Shown one piece after another: positions 30,685-37,286 of a stretch of 64,000 bases of DNA; the stretch's first letter is position 1, and the number at the start of each line of letters is the position of its first letter. The DNA comes from Streptosporangium brasiliense (GTDB lineage Bacteria; Actinomycetota; Actinomycetes; Streptosporangiales; Streptosporangiaceae), in assembly GCF_030811595.1 (NCBI RefSeq), contig NZ_JAUSRB010000001.1, positions 310,001 to 374,000 of the forward strand, given 5' to 3'. The notes under the pieces were generated by a model. That model did not search any database, was not told the origin of the DNA, and was given only the letters and a program-made list of their open reading frames with translations. The position numbers and the translations under genes are program-made.

Positions 30685-31595
30685 GCCTGTACGGAGTTGA
30701 GATCAAAGGGATTGCCTGCGGTATGGCCGGCGGTCCTGGTAGGCCATCGGGCATGACGCGCGGAGACCTCACCGACGAGGAATGGTCCTTGATCGAGCCT
30801 CACCTGCCGCTGGCTGAGCGGGGCCCGATCCCGGATCCGCGACGGCTGTTCAACGCGGTGATGTGGCGGTTTCGTACCGGCAGGACCTGGCGGGACCTGC
30901 CGACCGAGTACGGGCCATGGTCTACCGCCTACGACCGGTTCCGCTCCTGGGCGCTGAACGCCCGCGACGGCGATTCCGAGGCGGCGACCACGGAGACGAC
31001 GGAGACGACGGGGACCGGGAGGGGGACGGGGACGGACGAAGGCGGCTACGACGCCGGCACCGGTTCCGGCTGAAGGCGGCCAAGCTGGGCTGCTCGCGGG
31101 GCGGCCTGACCAGCAAGGTACATCTGTCGGCCGATGGTCGATGCCGTCCGCTGTCCTTCGTCCTGACTGCCGGCCAGGCTGGAGACAGCCCGCAGTTCCG
31201 CGCCGTGCTGGAGCGCATCAAGATCCGTCTGCCGATCGGCCGTCCGCGCACCCGGCCGGGCATGGTGGCCGCCGACAAGGCCTACTCCTCTCGCGGCAAC
31301 CGCGCCTACCTGCGCCGACGCCGGATCAAAGCGGTCATTCACGAGAAGATCGACCAGGCGGCCAACCCGCAGGAAGCGCGGCTCCCGCGGTGGCCGGCCG
31401 GTCACCCATGATCCCGATCTCTACAAGCAGCGCAACGCGGCCGAACGCTGCATCAACCGGATGAAGGAGTGGCGTGGGCTGGCCTTCCGGTTCGACAAGA
31501 CGCCCGACAGCTATCTGGCCGGCCTGCACCTACGCGGAGCCGTTTTATGGATCCGAAGTCTCCGACCAGCCTAAAGATCCGAACTCCGTACAGGC
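30685..31595 (+). mobile_element. IS5-family insertion sequence, decayed copy (911 bp)
   Basis: Terminal inverted repeats GCCTGTACGGAGTTGAGATC (30685-30704) and its partner at 31576-31595 match at 18 of 20 positions. The single transposase reading is broken (see pseudogene). It is about 170 bases shorter than the related element at 35816-36898. No clear target duplication is seen. Confidence 0.85.
30753..31574 (+). pseudogene. IS5-family transposase with internal deletion and frameshift
   Basis: The N-terminal part (TRGDLTDEEWSLIEPHLP to YDRFRSWAL) is followed at once by NARDGDSEAATTET. Relative to the element at 36 kb, about 60-70 residues are missing, including the VSVDST segment with the first DDE aspartate. 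The second part (KAAKLGCSRGGLTSK, VAADKAYSS) is in the -1 frame, as in other two-frame IS5 elements. An extra C near 31366 then shifts the frame again before NAAERCINRMKEW and the natural end IRSLRPA. It cannot make an active transposase. Confidence 0.85.
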
Positions 31596-31696
31596 TGTGA
31601 GACCAGATTGAGCGACGTCGTGCCTGATGCGTGTTGAGCAATGACCGACCTCGAACCTTTCCCGCCTCCCACTCGTTGCCCGGGTGGGAGGATGCC

Positions 31697-32110
31697 GTGC
31701 AACGACAGTGGCCGCCTGGCGTACAAGCCGCGATCGGCCTCGCAGCTGCGATTTTCTTCTTCCTGGCCGCGACCGCGGAGGGAATCAGCGTCAACGGCCT
31801 TCGCGATCATGGGCTGCGAGCGCAGGCCACCGTGGTCGAGGTCCATGGTGGTCGCAACTCCTATGTCATGGCGGAATTCACAACGAATCAGGGCCAGTTC
31901 GTCCTTGTCAAGGTCGAGGCCTACTGCTGGACCCCGCGGCCGCAAGTCGGGGATACCGCCACCCTGATCTACGAGTCGGATAACCCGGCGAACGTACAAG
32001 ACACCCGGATTTCCGCCAATCACGGCCGCACCATCCTGCTTGTGCTGATCGGGCTGGTGACGCTGGCGATGGCGAGCTGGTATCTCAGGCAAGCAATCCA
32101 GAGCAAGTGA
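31697..32110 (+). CDS. DUF3592-family small membrane protein
   Basis: 137 residues with two membrane helices (about 10-28 and 111-129) flanking an extracytoplasmic beta-rich domain: RAQATVVEVHG, then VGDTATLIYESDNPANVQ, the usual DUF3592 pattern. GGGAGG at 31686-31691 sets the start at GTG 31697, five bases away; the in-frame start at 31631 has no such site. The function of the family is unknown. It is isolated in the mobile-element-rich island. Confidence 0.75.
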   Translation: MQRQWPPGVQAAIGLAAAIFFFLAATAEGISVNGLRDHGLRAQATVVEVHGGRNSYVMAEFTTNQGQFVLVKVEAYCWTPRPQVGDTATLIYESDNPANVQDTRISANHGRTILLVLIGLVTLAMASWYLRQAIQSK

Positions 32111-32212
32111 TCTAGTACCGGATCGGCAACGTTTGCCCTGTTGCGGTGTGATGCGCCGTCCGAATGCTGTGCCGGGCGGCGCGTGGCCGTCACCCTGGCT
32201 GGGGGCGGAACA

Positions 32213-32365
32213 CATGTATGCGAGATCGACGATGACGAGGACAGACGGCTGCTACGGATCGTCCGCCGGGGACCGGGTCGGCGGTGACCTGGCGGCGCGC
32301 GCAAATGGTGCTGCTGTCGGTGTAGGGCATGCCGGTGGCGAAGATCGCCGAGGTGACCTTCACTA
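32213..32365 (+). pseudogene. IS630-family transposase remnant (N-terminal fragment)
   Basis: Reading across two frames gives CEIDDDEDRRLLRIVRRGPG, then VTWRRAQMVLLSV, a stop, and GMPVAKIAEVTFT. This is the typical N-terminal HTH region of IS630 transposases. It carries a frameshift near 32280 and a TAG at about 32327, and ends where the miniature element begins. Confidence 0.7.
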
Positions 32366-32561
32366 GGGTTCCGGTAGTAATCGTGGAAAACCCGACGGAT
32401 ATCGCTGACCAGCGTCGACGTGGAGCATCCGGGCAAGGCCAGCGGCAGCCTCAGCCGGCCCGCCGTATTTACCAACCGGCCCACCACCCCTGCGGCGCCC
32501 TCACATCAGCACAGGTAAAGGGCATATCCGTTGGATTTTCCGCGATTACTACCGGGACCCC
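32365..32561. mobile_element. miniature inverted-repeat element with Tn3-like ends (about 197 bp)
   Basis: Arms 32366-32402 and 32524-32560 are 37 bases long with only four differences, all transitions. Read inward, the right end begins GGGGTCCCGGTAGTAATCGC, and each arm is close to the 38-base length and GGGG start of Tn3-family ends. There is no coding capacity inside. No 5-base target duplication is evident. Confidence 0.6.
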
Positions 32562-33036
32562 CTTGAGGCGCGGGCTCTTCGGTGCGGTCGTGGACGTGCC
32601 GCCAGCTGAGCAGGATGTGCTGGTTGGCCATGCAGACCATGAACGCCGTCAGCAGCGTTTGGGCTACGGCCGTGCGTGAGGGTGGGGGCACGGACAGCTG
32701 CGTCGTCCAGGCCGGTGTGGTGTGGGCGAGTCGTTGGGGGGCAGGAGGGCAGGCCAGGGGCCATGTGACTGCATGCCCCCAAGACCACAAGATCTCCGGC
32801 GAAAGTCGTATGACCGGCGATGCCGTAGGACTGGATCCCACGGCTCGGTCACAGCAGCGGACAGCCGGCCTGTCTCCCCGCTGATCAGATTGCCGCGGTA
32901 GGCGTGCGGAGTGTGCCCGGAGGCGTCGGTGTTGCCCAGACCGATGAGAGGTGCCGGGCGCCCCGACCCGGGTGCAGTGCGGGCTCCCGGTTTCGGGGCC
33001 CGCACCGCACACCGGTCACTTTCACTTCGATGCGGT
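32562..33036. other. non-coding or decayed stretch in the island
   Basis: No convincing gene on either strand: frames are open but have no ribosome sites or recognisable domains. It probably consists of remnants of older mobile DNA. Confidence 0.5.
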
Positions 33037-33291
33037 CTACGAGACGTACAGCATCCAGTAGGGGGGCCTCGCATAGATGCTGCTCGGACGGCAGAAAGCG
33101 GTCTTCCCGGCAGCGGTGTATGTGGCAGCCGCACGCGCGCATGCATCCGACGTCGAGTAGATGCCGGATAGGACGGGGGTGGCGGAGGTCTGCACCGTGG
33201 CCGCCTGTGCCGCGGCGGGAAAGGCGAGAGTGGCGAGGATAAGACCGATGCCAGCTGCCGCGCGGCGGAATGTGTTCGTGTTGAAAACCAT
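33037..33291 (-). CDS. small secreted protein of unknown function
   Basis: 84 residues. It has a clear signal peptide (RRAAAGIGLILATLAFPAAAQA, cleavage probably after AQA). The mature part is about 53 residues with two cysteines (DACARAA and TAFCRPS) that could form one disulfide, and an aromatic tail YARPPYWMLYVS. The ribosome site upstream of ATG 33291 is weak. No family is recognised. It may be a small extracellular factor or inhibitor; its neighbour upstream on the same strand is the inactive M4-like protein. Confidence 0.6.
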   Translation of the reverse strand: MVFNTNTFRRAAAGIGLILATLAFPAAAQAATVQTSATPVLSGIYSTSDACARAAATYTAAGKTAFCRPSSIYARPPYWMLYVS

Positions 33292-33494
33292 GGATTGAAC
33301 GGTAGAAGTCGTCCCCCTTCCCGGTCGTCAAAGCGCTCCTTGATTCCATGTCCCCCTCCAGAGTGATCTCCGCAGTCGGGACATCCTCCTCCTGGGAGAC
33401 GTCGCCCTGCTTTCGCAACGGATGAGCGTGACGAAACCGTGCGCTCACAGGGCCCCGATTCACTTGCGGGAACGCAACTTCCCGCAAACCCACG

Positions 33495-33645
33495 CGCTGT
33501 CTTGGTGGAGCCGCCGGAGGTCGCGACGAAGGTGATGGTGTAGGTGCCCTGGAGGGGTGCTGGCCGAGACGTTGATGATCGCCGTGGTGGATTGATCGAT
33601 GCTGACGGTCGCCCCCGCAGGGCTGCCGCTGGCGGACAGGGTCAC
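33495..33645 (-). pseudogene. cut-off Ig-like tail of the M4-like gene
   Basis: Directly after the TAG at 33646-33648, the same frame continues VTLSASGSPAGATVSIDQST through NVSASTPPG. After a one-base shift near 33550 it reads GTYTITFVATSGGSTKTA. Together with the preceding ITVDPPSARVSPGGSTTVQI this would be a complete Ig-like beta-sandwich. So an in-frame stop and a frameshift have removed half of the C-terminal domain. Confidence 0.75.
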
Positions 33646-34917
33646 CTACTGGGCCGTGCCGGGCGACAGCTTGATCTGGACGGTGGTGGATCCACCGGGG
33701 CTGACCCTGGCCGAGGGCGGGTCGACCGTGATCCCGCTGAGAGAGGGGGAGGGACCGGAAGGGCTGGTAGGACTGGGAGTACCGGAAGGAGCGGGAGTGG
33801 GCATCGAGCAGGTCGGCTCGCCGGCCTGGACGGGGACGCGGATGGCGGTCCACGCGGCCTTGGTCGCGTTCATCTCGGGGCAGCCGTAGAGGTTTTTGGC
33901 GGCCTGCATGGTGGCCACGCGTGCCCTGCCGTATGACCAGCCAAGGGACTTGCGCTGGATTCCCAGATAGAAGATCCGGGCGGCTTTCTGGATGCCGATG
34001 CCGACCAGCGTGGACGGACCGGCGCAGACCGGGCTGGCGAGTTTGCCCGGCGGGTTGGTGCCCTCGGCGAGCAGGTAGAACCAGTGGTCCTGCGGTCCCC
34101 CTCCGGGGGGCGGCAGGAGAGAGCCGTAGCAGTTCGACTGCCCTGTCAGCGAGGGGTTGTACATGTGGATGAGCGGTCCCGTGCCCACCGTGTTCACCTC
34201 CTCGCCGATCAGATAGTCGGGCTCGTCCAGGGCGAGGGGGTGGTTGACGTAGTGCTCGGTCAGGGTGCCGAAGATGTCGGCGGCCGATTTGTTGAGATCC
34301 TGCGCCTCCGCGCCGTTCCCGTCATCGGAACCGGACATTTCATAGACGGCGAGGCCGTACTGATAGCCGACCACGTCGAGTGAGGTGAGCTGCTTGGTGT
34401 GGGCGCTGTTGTGGCCGAAGACGGTGCGGGTGCCGTCCCAGTAGGCGTTGATGTTGTTCAGGCCGACGGACGCCGGGTAGGAGCGGCCGGCTCCGTCGAT
34501 GCCGTTGCGTCCCAGCCAGTTGCTCAGCATGTCCCAGTGTTTCTGCGCGGCGAACATGACGTCGACGCAGGCGGTCTCCAGGCTGGTGCCGGTTCCGTTA
34601 CCCCAGGTGTCGGTCGTCTTGGTGAAGACGGGGCCGTTGAGAGGGCCGCAGCTCAGACCGGGGCGGGTGGGGTCGTTCAGGGAGTACAGGCCCCCGGAGT
34701 TCGTGGTCTGGATGGTCACCGGGTTGCCGTTGAAGTGACTGTTGCCTGAGCCCAGGAGCGCCTGGCCGGAGGAGAGGCTCCCGTCCGTGCCCGCACTGTG
34801 TGCCGTGGCGAGTCGGGACACCGTGCTCGTGGTCTCCGCGCCGCTCGCCGGCGCCGTCGCGCCCATGGCGACGACCGTCATGAGAGCGACCGCTCCCAGC
34901 GTGGTTTTGGGGTTCAT
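33646..34917 (-). CDS. secreted thermolysin-fold (M4) protein with all catalytic residues lost
   Basis: 423 residues with a signal peptide to about residue 27. The body keeps M4 family landmarks: SGGLYSLNDPTRPG, DTWGNGT, AAQKHWDMLSNWLGRNGIDG, LTSLDVVG, ADIFGT, DYLIGEE, DHWFYLLAEG and KAARIFYLG. The HExxH zinc motif, expected at VGHExxHGV, reads VGYQYGLAV (Tyr185, Gln186, Leu189). The third ligand in GLNEATSDIFG is Lys210 in DLNKSAADIFG, and the catalytic DVHYSSG segment before NHWFYLL is replaced by a Pro/Gly stretch. The usual propeptide of about 200 residues is absent. AAGGAG lies nine bases before ATG 34917. The protein is probably a non-enzymatic secreted scaffold, or a decaying gene, as its C-terminal Ig-like domain is broken. 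Confidence 0.82.
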   Translation of the reverse strand: MNPKTTLGAVALMTVVAMGATAPASGAETTSTVSRLATAHSAGTDGSLSSGQALLGSGNSHFNGNPVTIQTTNSGGLYSLNDPTRPGLSCGPLNGPVFTKTTDTWGNGTGTSLETACVDVMFAAQKHWDMLSNWLGRNGIDGAGRSYPASVGLNNINAYWDGTRTVFGHNSAHTKQLTSLDVVGYQYGLAVYEMSGSDDGNGAEAQDLNKSAADIFGTLTEHYVNHPLALDEPDYLIGEEVNTVGTGPLIHMYNPSLTGQSNCYGSLLPPPGGGPQDHWFYLLAEGTNPPGKLASPVCAGPSTLVGIGIQKAARIFYLGIQRKSLGWSYGRARVATMQAAKNLYGCPEMNATKAAWTAIRVPVQAGEPTCSMPTPAPSGTPSPTSPSGPSPSLSGITVDPPSARVSPGGSTTVQIKLSPGTAQ

Positions 34918-35448
34918 ACGCGATGACTCCTTGTCCGCAAGCGCAAGGAGCCGTGGCCGGCCAGGGCTGCCCCAACGGTGACATCGACATGAGGGGTGGA
35001 GAACCCTACAAATCCCCATATTTCGGGCGTATGGCGTGTATAGCGCTCTCGACGGGCGCACGGGCCCGGGGGCCGGAAAACGTGTTCCGGCCCCCGGGAG
35101 GGGTCCTCGTAGTTTCGGCCGTGAATCCAACGAAGTAGGGCCTGACCTGCGTGTACAGGAAGATGATTCAGCTTGGGCCGTCCGGTCCACTGTGAAGAAA
35201 CCGCAGGTCAATGCCAGCTTCGCTGGATTTTCGCCATTGCTACCGGGACCCCGACGAGAAACAAGATCTTTCTCGTCGCCAACGGTTGTCCCGTTGTTCC
35301 TCAACCCCGCACTACCCGCAAAGCGCCTACAGGGCTTGAGTACCCCTCGTGTGAGTGCAGAGCCGTGGTCGGATCTGGAGCGGCGTGTGGAACACGCCCG
35401 GAACTTTCGGGAGTCTCTAATCGTATCGAGACTGGAGGGCGTAGAATC
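34918..35448. other. 531-base gap with strong hairpins and one Tn3-like end
   Basis: A perfect 14-pair hairpin lies at 35065-35078/35085-35098 (loop AACGTG). At 35224-35253 the sequence TGGATTTTCGCCATTGCTAC and the following GGGACCCC match the inner part and tip of the 32.5 kb miniature-element arm. It is followed immediately by a 9-pair hairpin, GACGAGAAA (35253-35261) with TTTCTCGTC (35269-35277). No gene is supported. Confidence 0.6.
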
Positions 35449-35859
35449 ATGACAATGACCGAAAGGGCATCGGGAACAGTAGAGAGAAACGATAAAAGCA
35501 GCAAGCGGCTGGCTGTAGTAGGCGTTGTTTTAGGGATTATCGGCACTATTTTCGGAGCTATCGGTGCCGCCGCCGCCGTTGTGGTGGTACCGGATGCGCG
35601 CGTCTTTCTCGGTCTCCCCACCGAAGTAGGAACACCCCTACCCTCTAACGCCATTGGCCACACTGCTTCCGTCTGGTCGGTTGCCTTTAGTCCGGACGGA
35701 CGCACCCTGGCCACCGGCAGTCGTGACTCCATGGTTCGACTGTGGGACGTGACCAGCAAGGAAAGCATCGCCACCCTCACCGGCCACGCCAGCAATGTCA
35801 TCTCGCTTGCGTTTAGGGAGCGTTCTGGGTTTGGATCTATAGCGGGTCGAGGCTTCTGA
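35449..35859 (+). pseudogene. WD40-repeat membrane protein truncated by an insertion sequence
   Basis: The N-terminal 121 codons are native: a polar start, one membrane helix (about 21-46, AVVGVVLGIIGTIFGAIG), then one full WD40 blade (GHTASVWSVAFSPDGRTLATGSRDSMVRLWDV, shown in part by VWSVAFSPDGRTLA) and the beginning of the second (TLTGHASNVISLAF). The frame then enters the IS at 35816 and stops after ERSGFGSIAGRGF. No WD40 coding follows on the far side of the element, so the rest was lost. Start ATG 35449 has GGAGGG nine bases upstream. Confidence 0.8.
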
Positions 35860-36325
35860 TCCAGATGAGTGCTCCGCAGAGGTGGAGCCCGGCAAGGAAG
35901 CTTTCGGGGGTTTTGTCGTAGCGAGTGGCGGGCCCTCGCCACTGCTTGATCTTGTTGATGCAGCGTTCGACGGTGTTGCGGTCGCGGTAGAGGCCTTCGT
36001 CGTGGGAGACGGGCCGGCCACCGCGACCGCCCTTGTTCTTGCGGTGCTGGGCTTGGTCGGCCTTGACCGGGATGACACCCTTGATGCCGCGGCGGCGCAA
36101 GTAGATACGGTTGAAGCGAGAAGAGTAGGCCTTGTCAGCGGCGACCGCGTCGGGTCGAGTGCGGGGACGGCCGACCCAACCGCGGACCTTGATGAGCGTC
36201 AAGACCTTGACGAACTGAGGGCAATCCGCGCTCTGCCCGGCGGTGAGGACGAACGACAACGGACGGCACCGCCGGTCGGTCGACAGGTGGGTCTTGCTGG
36301 TCAGCCCGCCACGAGAGCGCCCCAA
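35837..36325 (-). CDS. IS5-family transposase, C-terminal frame (orfB)
   Basis: About 160 residues carrying the second and third DDE residues: SRGGLTSKTHL, LSFVLTAGQSAD, VAADKAYSS (Asp) and NTVERCINKIKQW (Glu), ending IRSLDPL. It lies in the -1 frame relative to the upstream transposase part and has no good start of its own (TTG 36325). It is therefore probably translated as a frameshift fusion with the preceding frame (RRRRKVRLKTALLG continues from the overlap). Confidence 0.85.
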   Translation of the reverse strand: MGRSRGGLTSKTHLSTDRRCRPLSFVLTAGQSADCPQFVKVLTLIKVRGWVGRPRTRPDAVAADKAYSSRFNRIYLRRRGIKGVIPVKADQAQHRKNKGGRGGRPVSHDEGLYRDRNTVERCINKIKQWRGPATRYDKTPESFLAGLHLCGALIWIRSLDPL

Positions 36326-36336
36326 GAGGGCGGTCT

Positions 36337-36828
36337 TCAGCCGGACCTTCCGTCGCCGCCGGGCCTGCCGACGCCCGCCGTCTTGGACGTCTTTGCTGTC
36401 CTGGACGTCTTGGAGTTGCGGTTTTTGTCCCTCGCTCGCACCCCTTTTTCCTCCTCAGCCGCTTTTTCGAGCGCCCGCAGGAGTTCGGGATCCACTGCCA
36501 TCCCTGCGGCGTGCTGGTGGGCTCGCTGGCTGGTGGAGTCCACGCTGACCAAACTGAGATCGACCTGACCGCGAGCAGCCGCCTCCGCGATCATCCGTTC
36601 CTGCAAGTTCTGCATGACGCCCGACAGCGCCCACGCCCGGAACCGGTCATAGACCGTCGACCGCGACCCATACTCGGCCGGAACGTCCCGCCATGGGCTG
36701 CCCGTCCGGAAGTGGTAGATCACCCCGTTCAGTTGCCGCCGAAGGTCGGGGACCGGCCCCCGCTCACCCAACGGCAGCCATGGCTCGATCAGCGCCCATT
36801 CCGCATCGGTTACATCACCACGTGCCAT
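36337..36828 (-). CDS. IS5-family transposase, N-terminal frame (orfA)
   Basis: 163 residues. DUF4096-type N-terminus ARGDVTDAEWALIEPWLP, FRTGSPWRDVPAEYG, the first catalytic Asp in LSLVSVDSTSQRAH, then a basic Lys/Arg/Thr-rich stretch (RARDKNRNSKTSRTAKTSK). It ends GGDGRSG where the -1 frame takes over. Start ATG 36828. It is well preserved, unlike the copy at 30.7 kb. Confidence 0.88.
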   Translation of the reverse strand: MARGDVTDAEWALIEPWLPLGERGPVPDLRRQLNGVIYHFRTGSPWRDVPAEYGSRSTVYDRFRAWALSGVMQNLQERMIAEAAARGQVDLSLVSVDSTSQRAHQHAAGMAVDPELLRALEKAAEEEKGVRARDKNRNSKTSRTAKTSKTAGVGRPGGDGRSG

Positions 36829-36904
36829 ATCAACGGTGCTACCAGCCACGGTGTTCACCCGCAGGGCGAACACCGTGATCTCAACTCAGAACACTCCCTA
36901 GCGC

Positions 36905-37080
36905 CCGCCGGGCGGCCGCGCGCCGCCCGGACGGCCGTGCGCGCCGCCGGATGTCCCAGGGCCGCCGGACGGCTGCACCGGACGAACTGCGCCGAACGGC
37001 TGCGCGCCGCCGGGCGGCCGTGCCGTACACCTCTGAACGGCTGTGCGCCTCCTGGACGGCTGTGCGCCTCCGCGCAGCCG
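36905..37080. repeat. degenerate GC-rich tandem repeats beside the IS5 element
   Basis: About six imperfect copies of a 20-22 base unit of the form GGACGGCTGTGCGCCGCCGG. The clearest are GAACGGCTGTGCGCCTCCTG followed by GACGGCTGTGCGCCTCCGC at about 37035-37072. Confidence 0.7.
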
Positions 37081-37286
37081 TCCACTCACGTCCGCAGGCC
37101 ACCCGCCGCGCGGGACCCATGGGTGTCCCGTGGACACGCGGTGACGGAGCCGCCCCGCCCTTGCCCACATCGATTACATAACGCAATTGCTTGACTACAG
37201 AGTGGTAATGATCCGGGTGTGTTACCGATGACGGTGCCATCACCTGGGAGACCATCGCCTCTGCCTTATGAGTAGGGGGAGTCTCT
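37081..37286. other. upstream region of the S33 peptidase gene
   Basis: An AT-richer stretch (37170-37215, with TTGACT at 37191) probably holds the promoter. GGGGGAG at 37274-37280 is the ribosome site for GTG 37287. Confidence 0.5.

Larger units (their letters stand above)
35816..36898 (-). mobile_element. IS5-family insertion sequence, apparently intact (1083 bp)
   Basis: Ends GGGAGCGTTCTGGGTTTGGATC (22 bases from 35816, shown in part by GGGAGCGTTCTGGGTT) and GGGAGTGTTCTGAGTTGAGATC on the opposite strand from 36898 match at 18 of 22 positions. A TA dinucleotide flanks both sides (35814-35815 and 36899-36900), the target duplication expected for the IS427 group. It carries two overlapping-frame transposase genes on the minus strand. 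Confidence 0.88.

Noticed and set aside
32562-33036. Minus-strand frames in the island as genes
   Set aside because: No ribosome sites or recognisable domains; sequence looks decayed.
35173-35448. Upstream start for the WD40 gene
   Set aside because: No homology before the helix segment; ATG 35449 has its own ribosome site.
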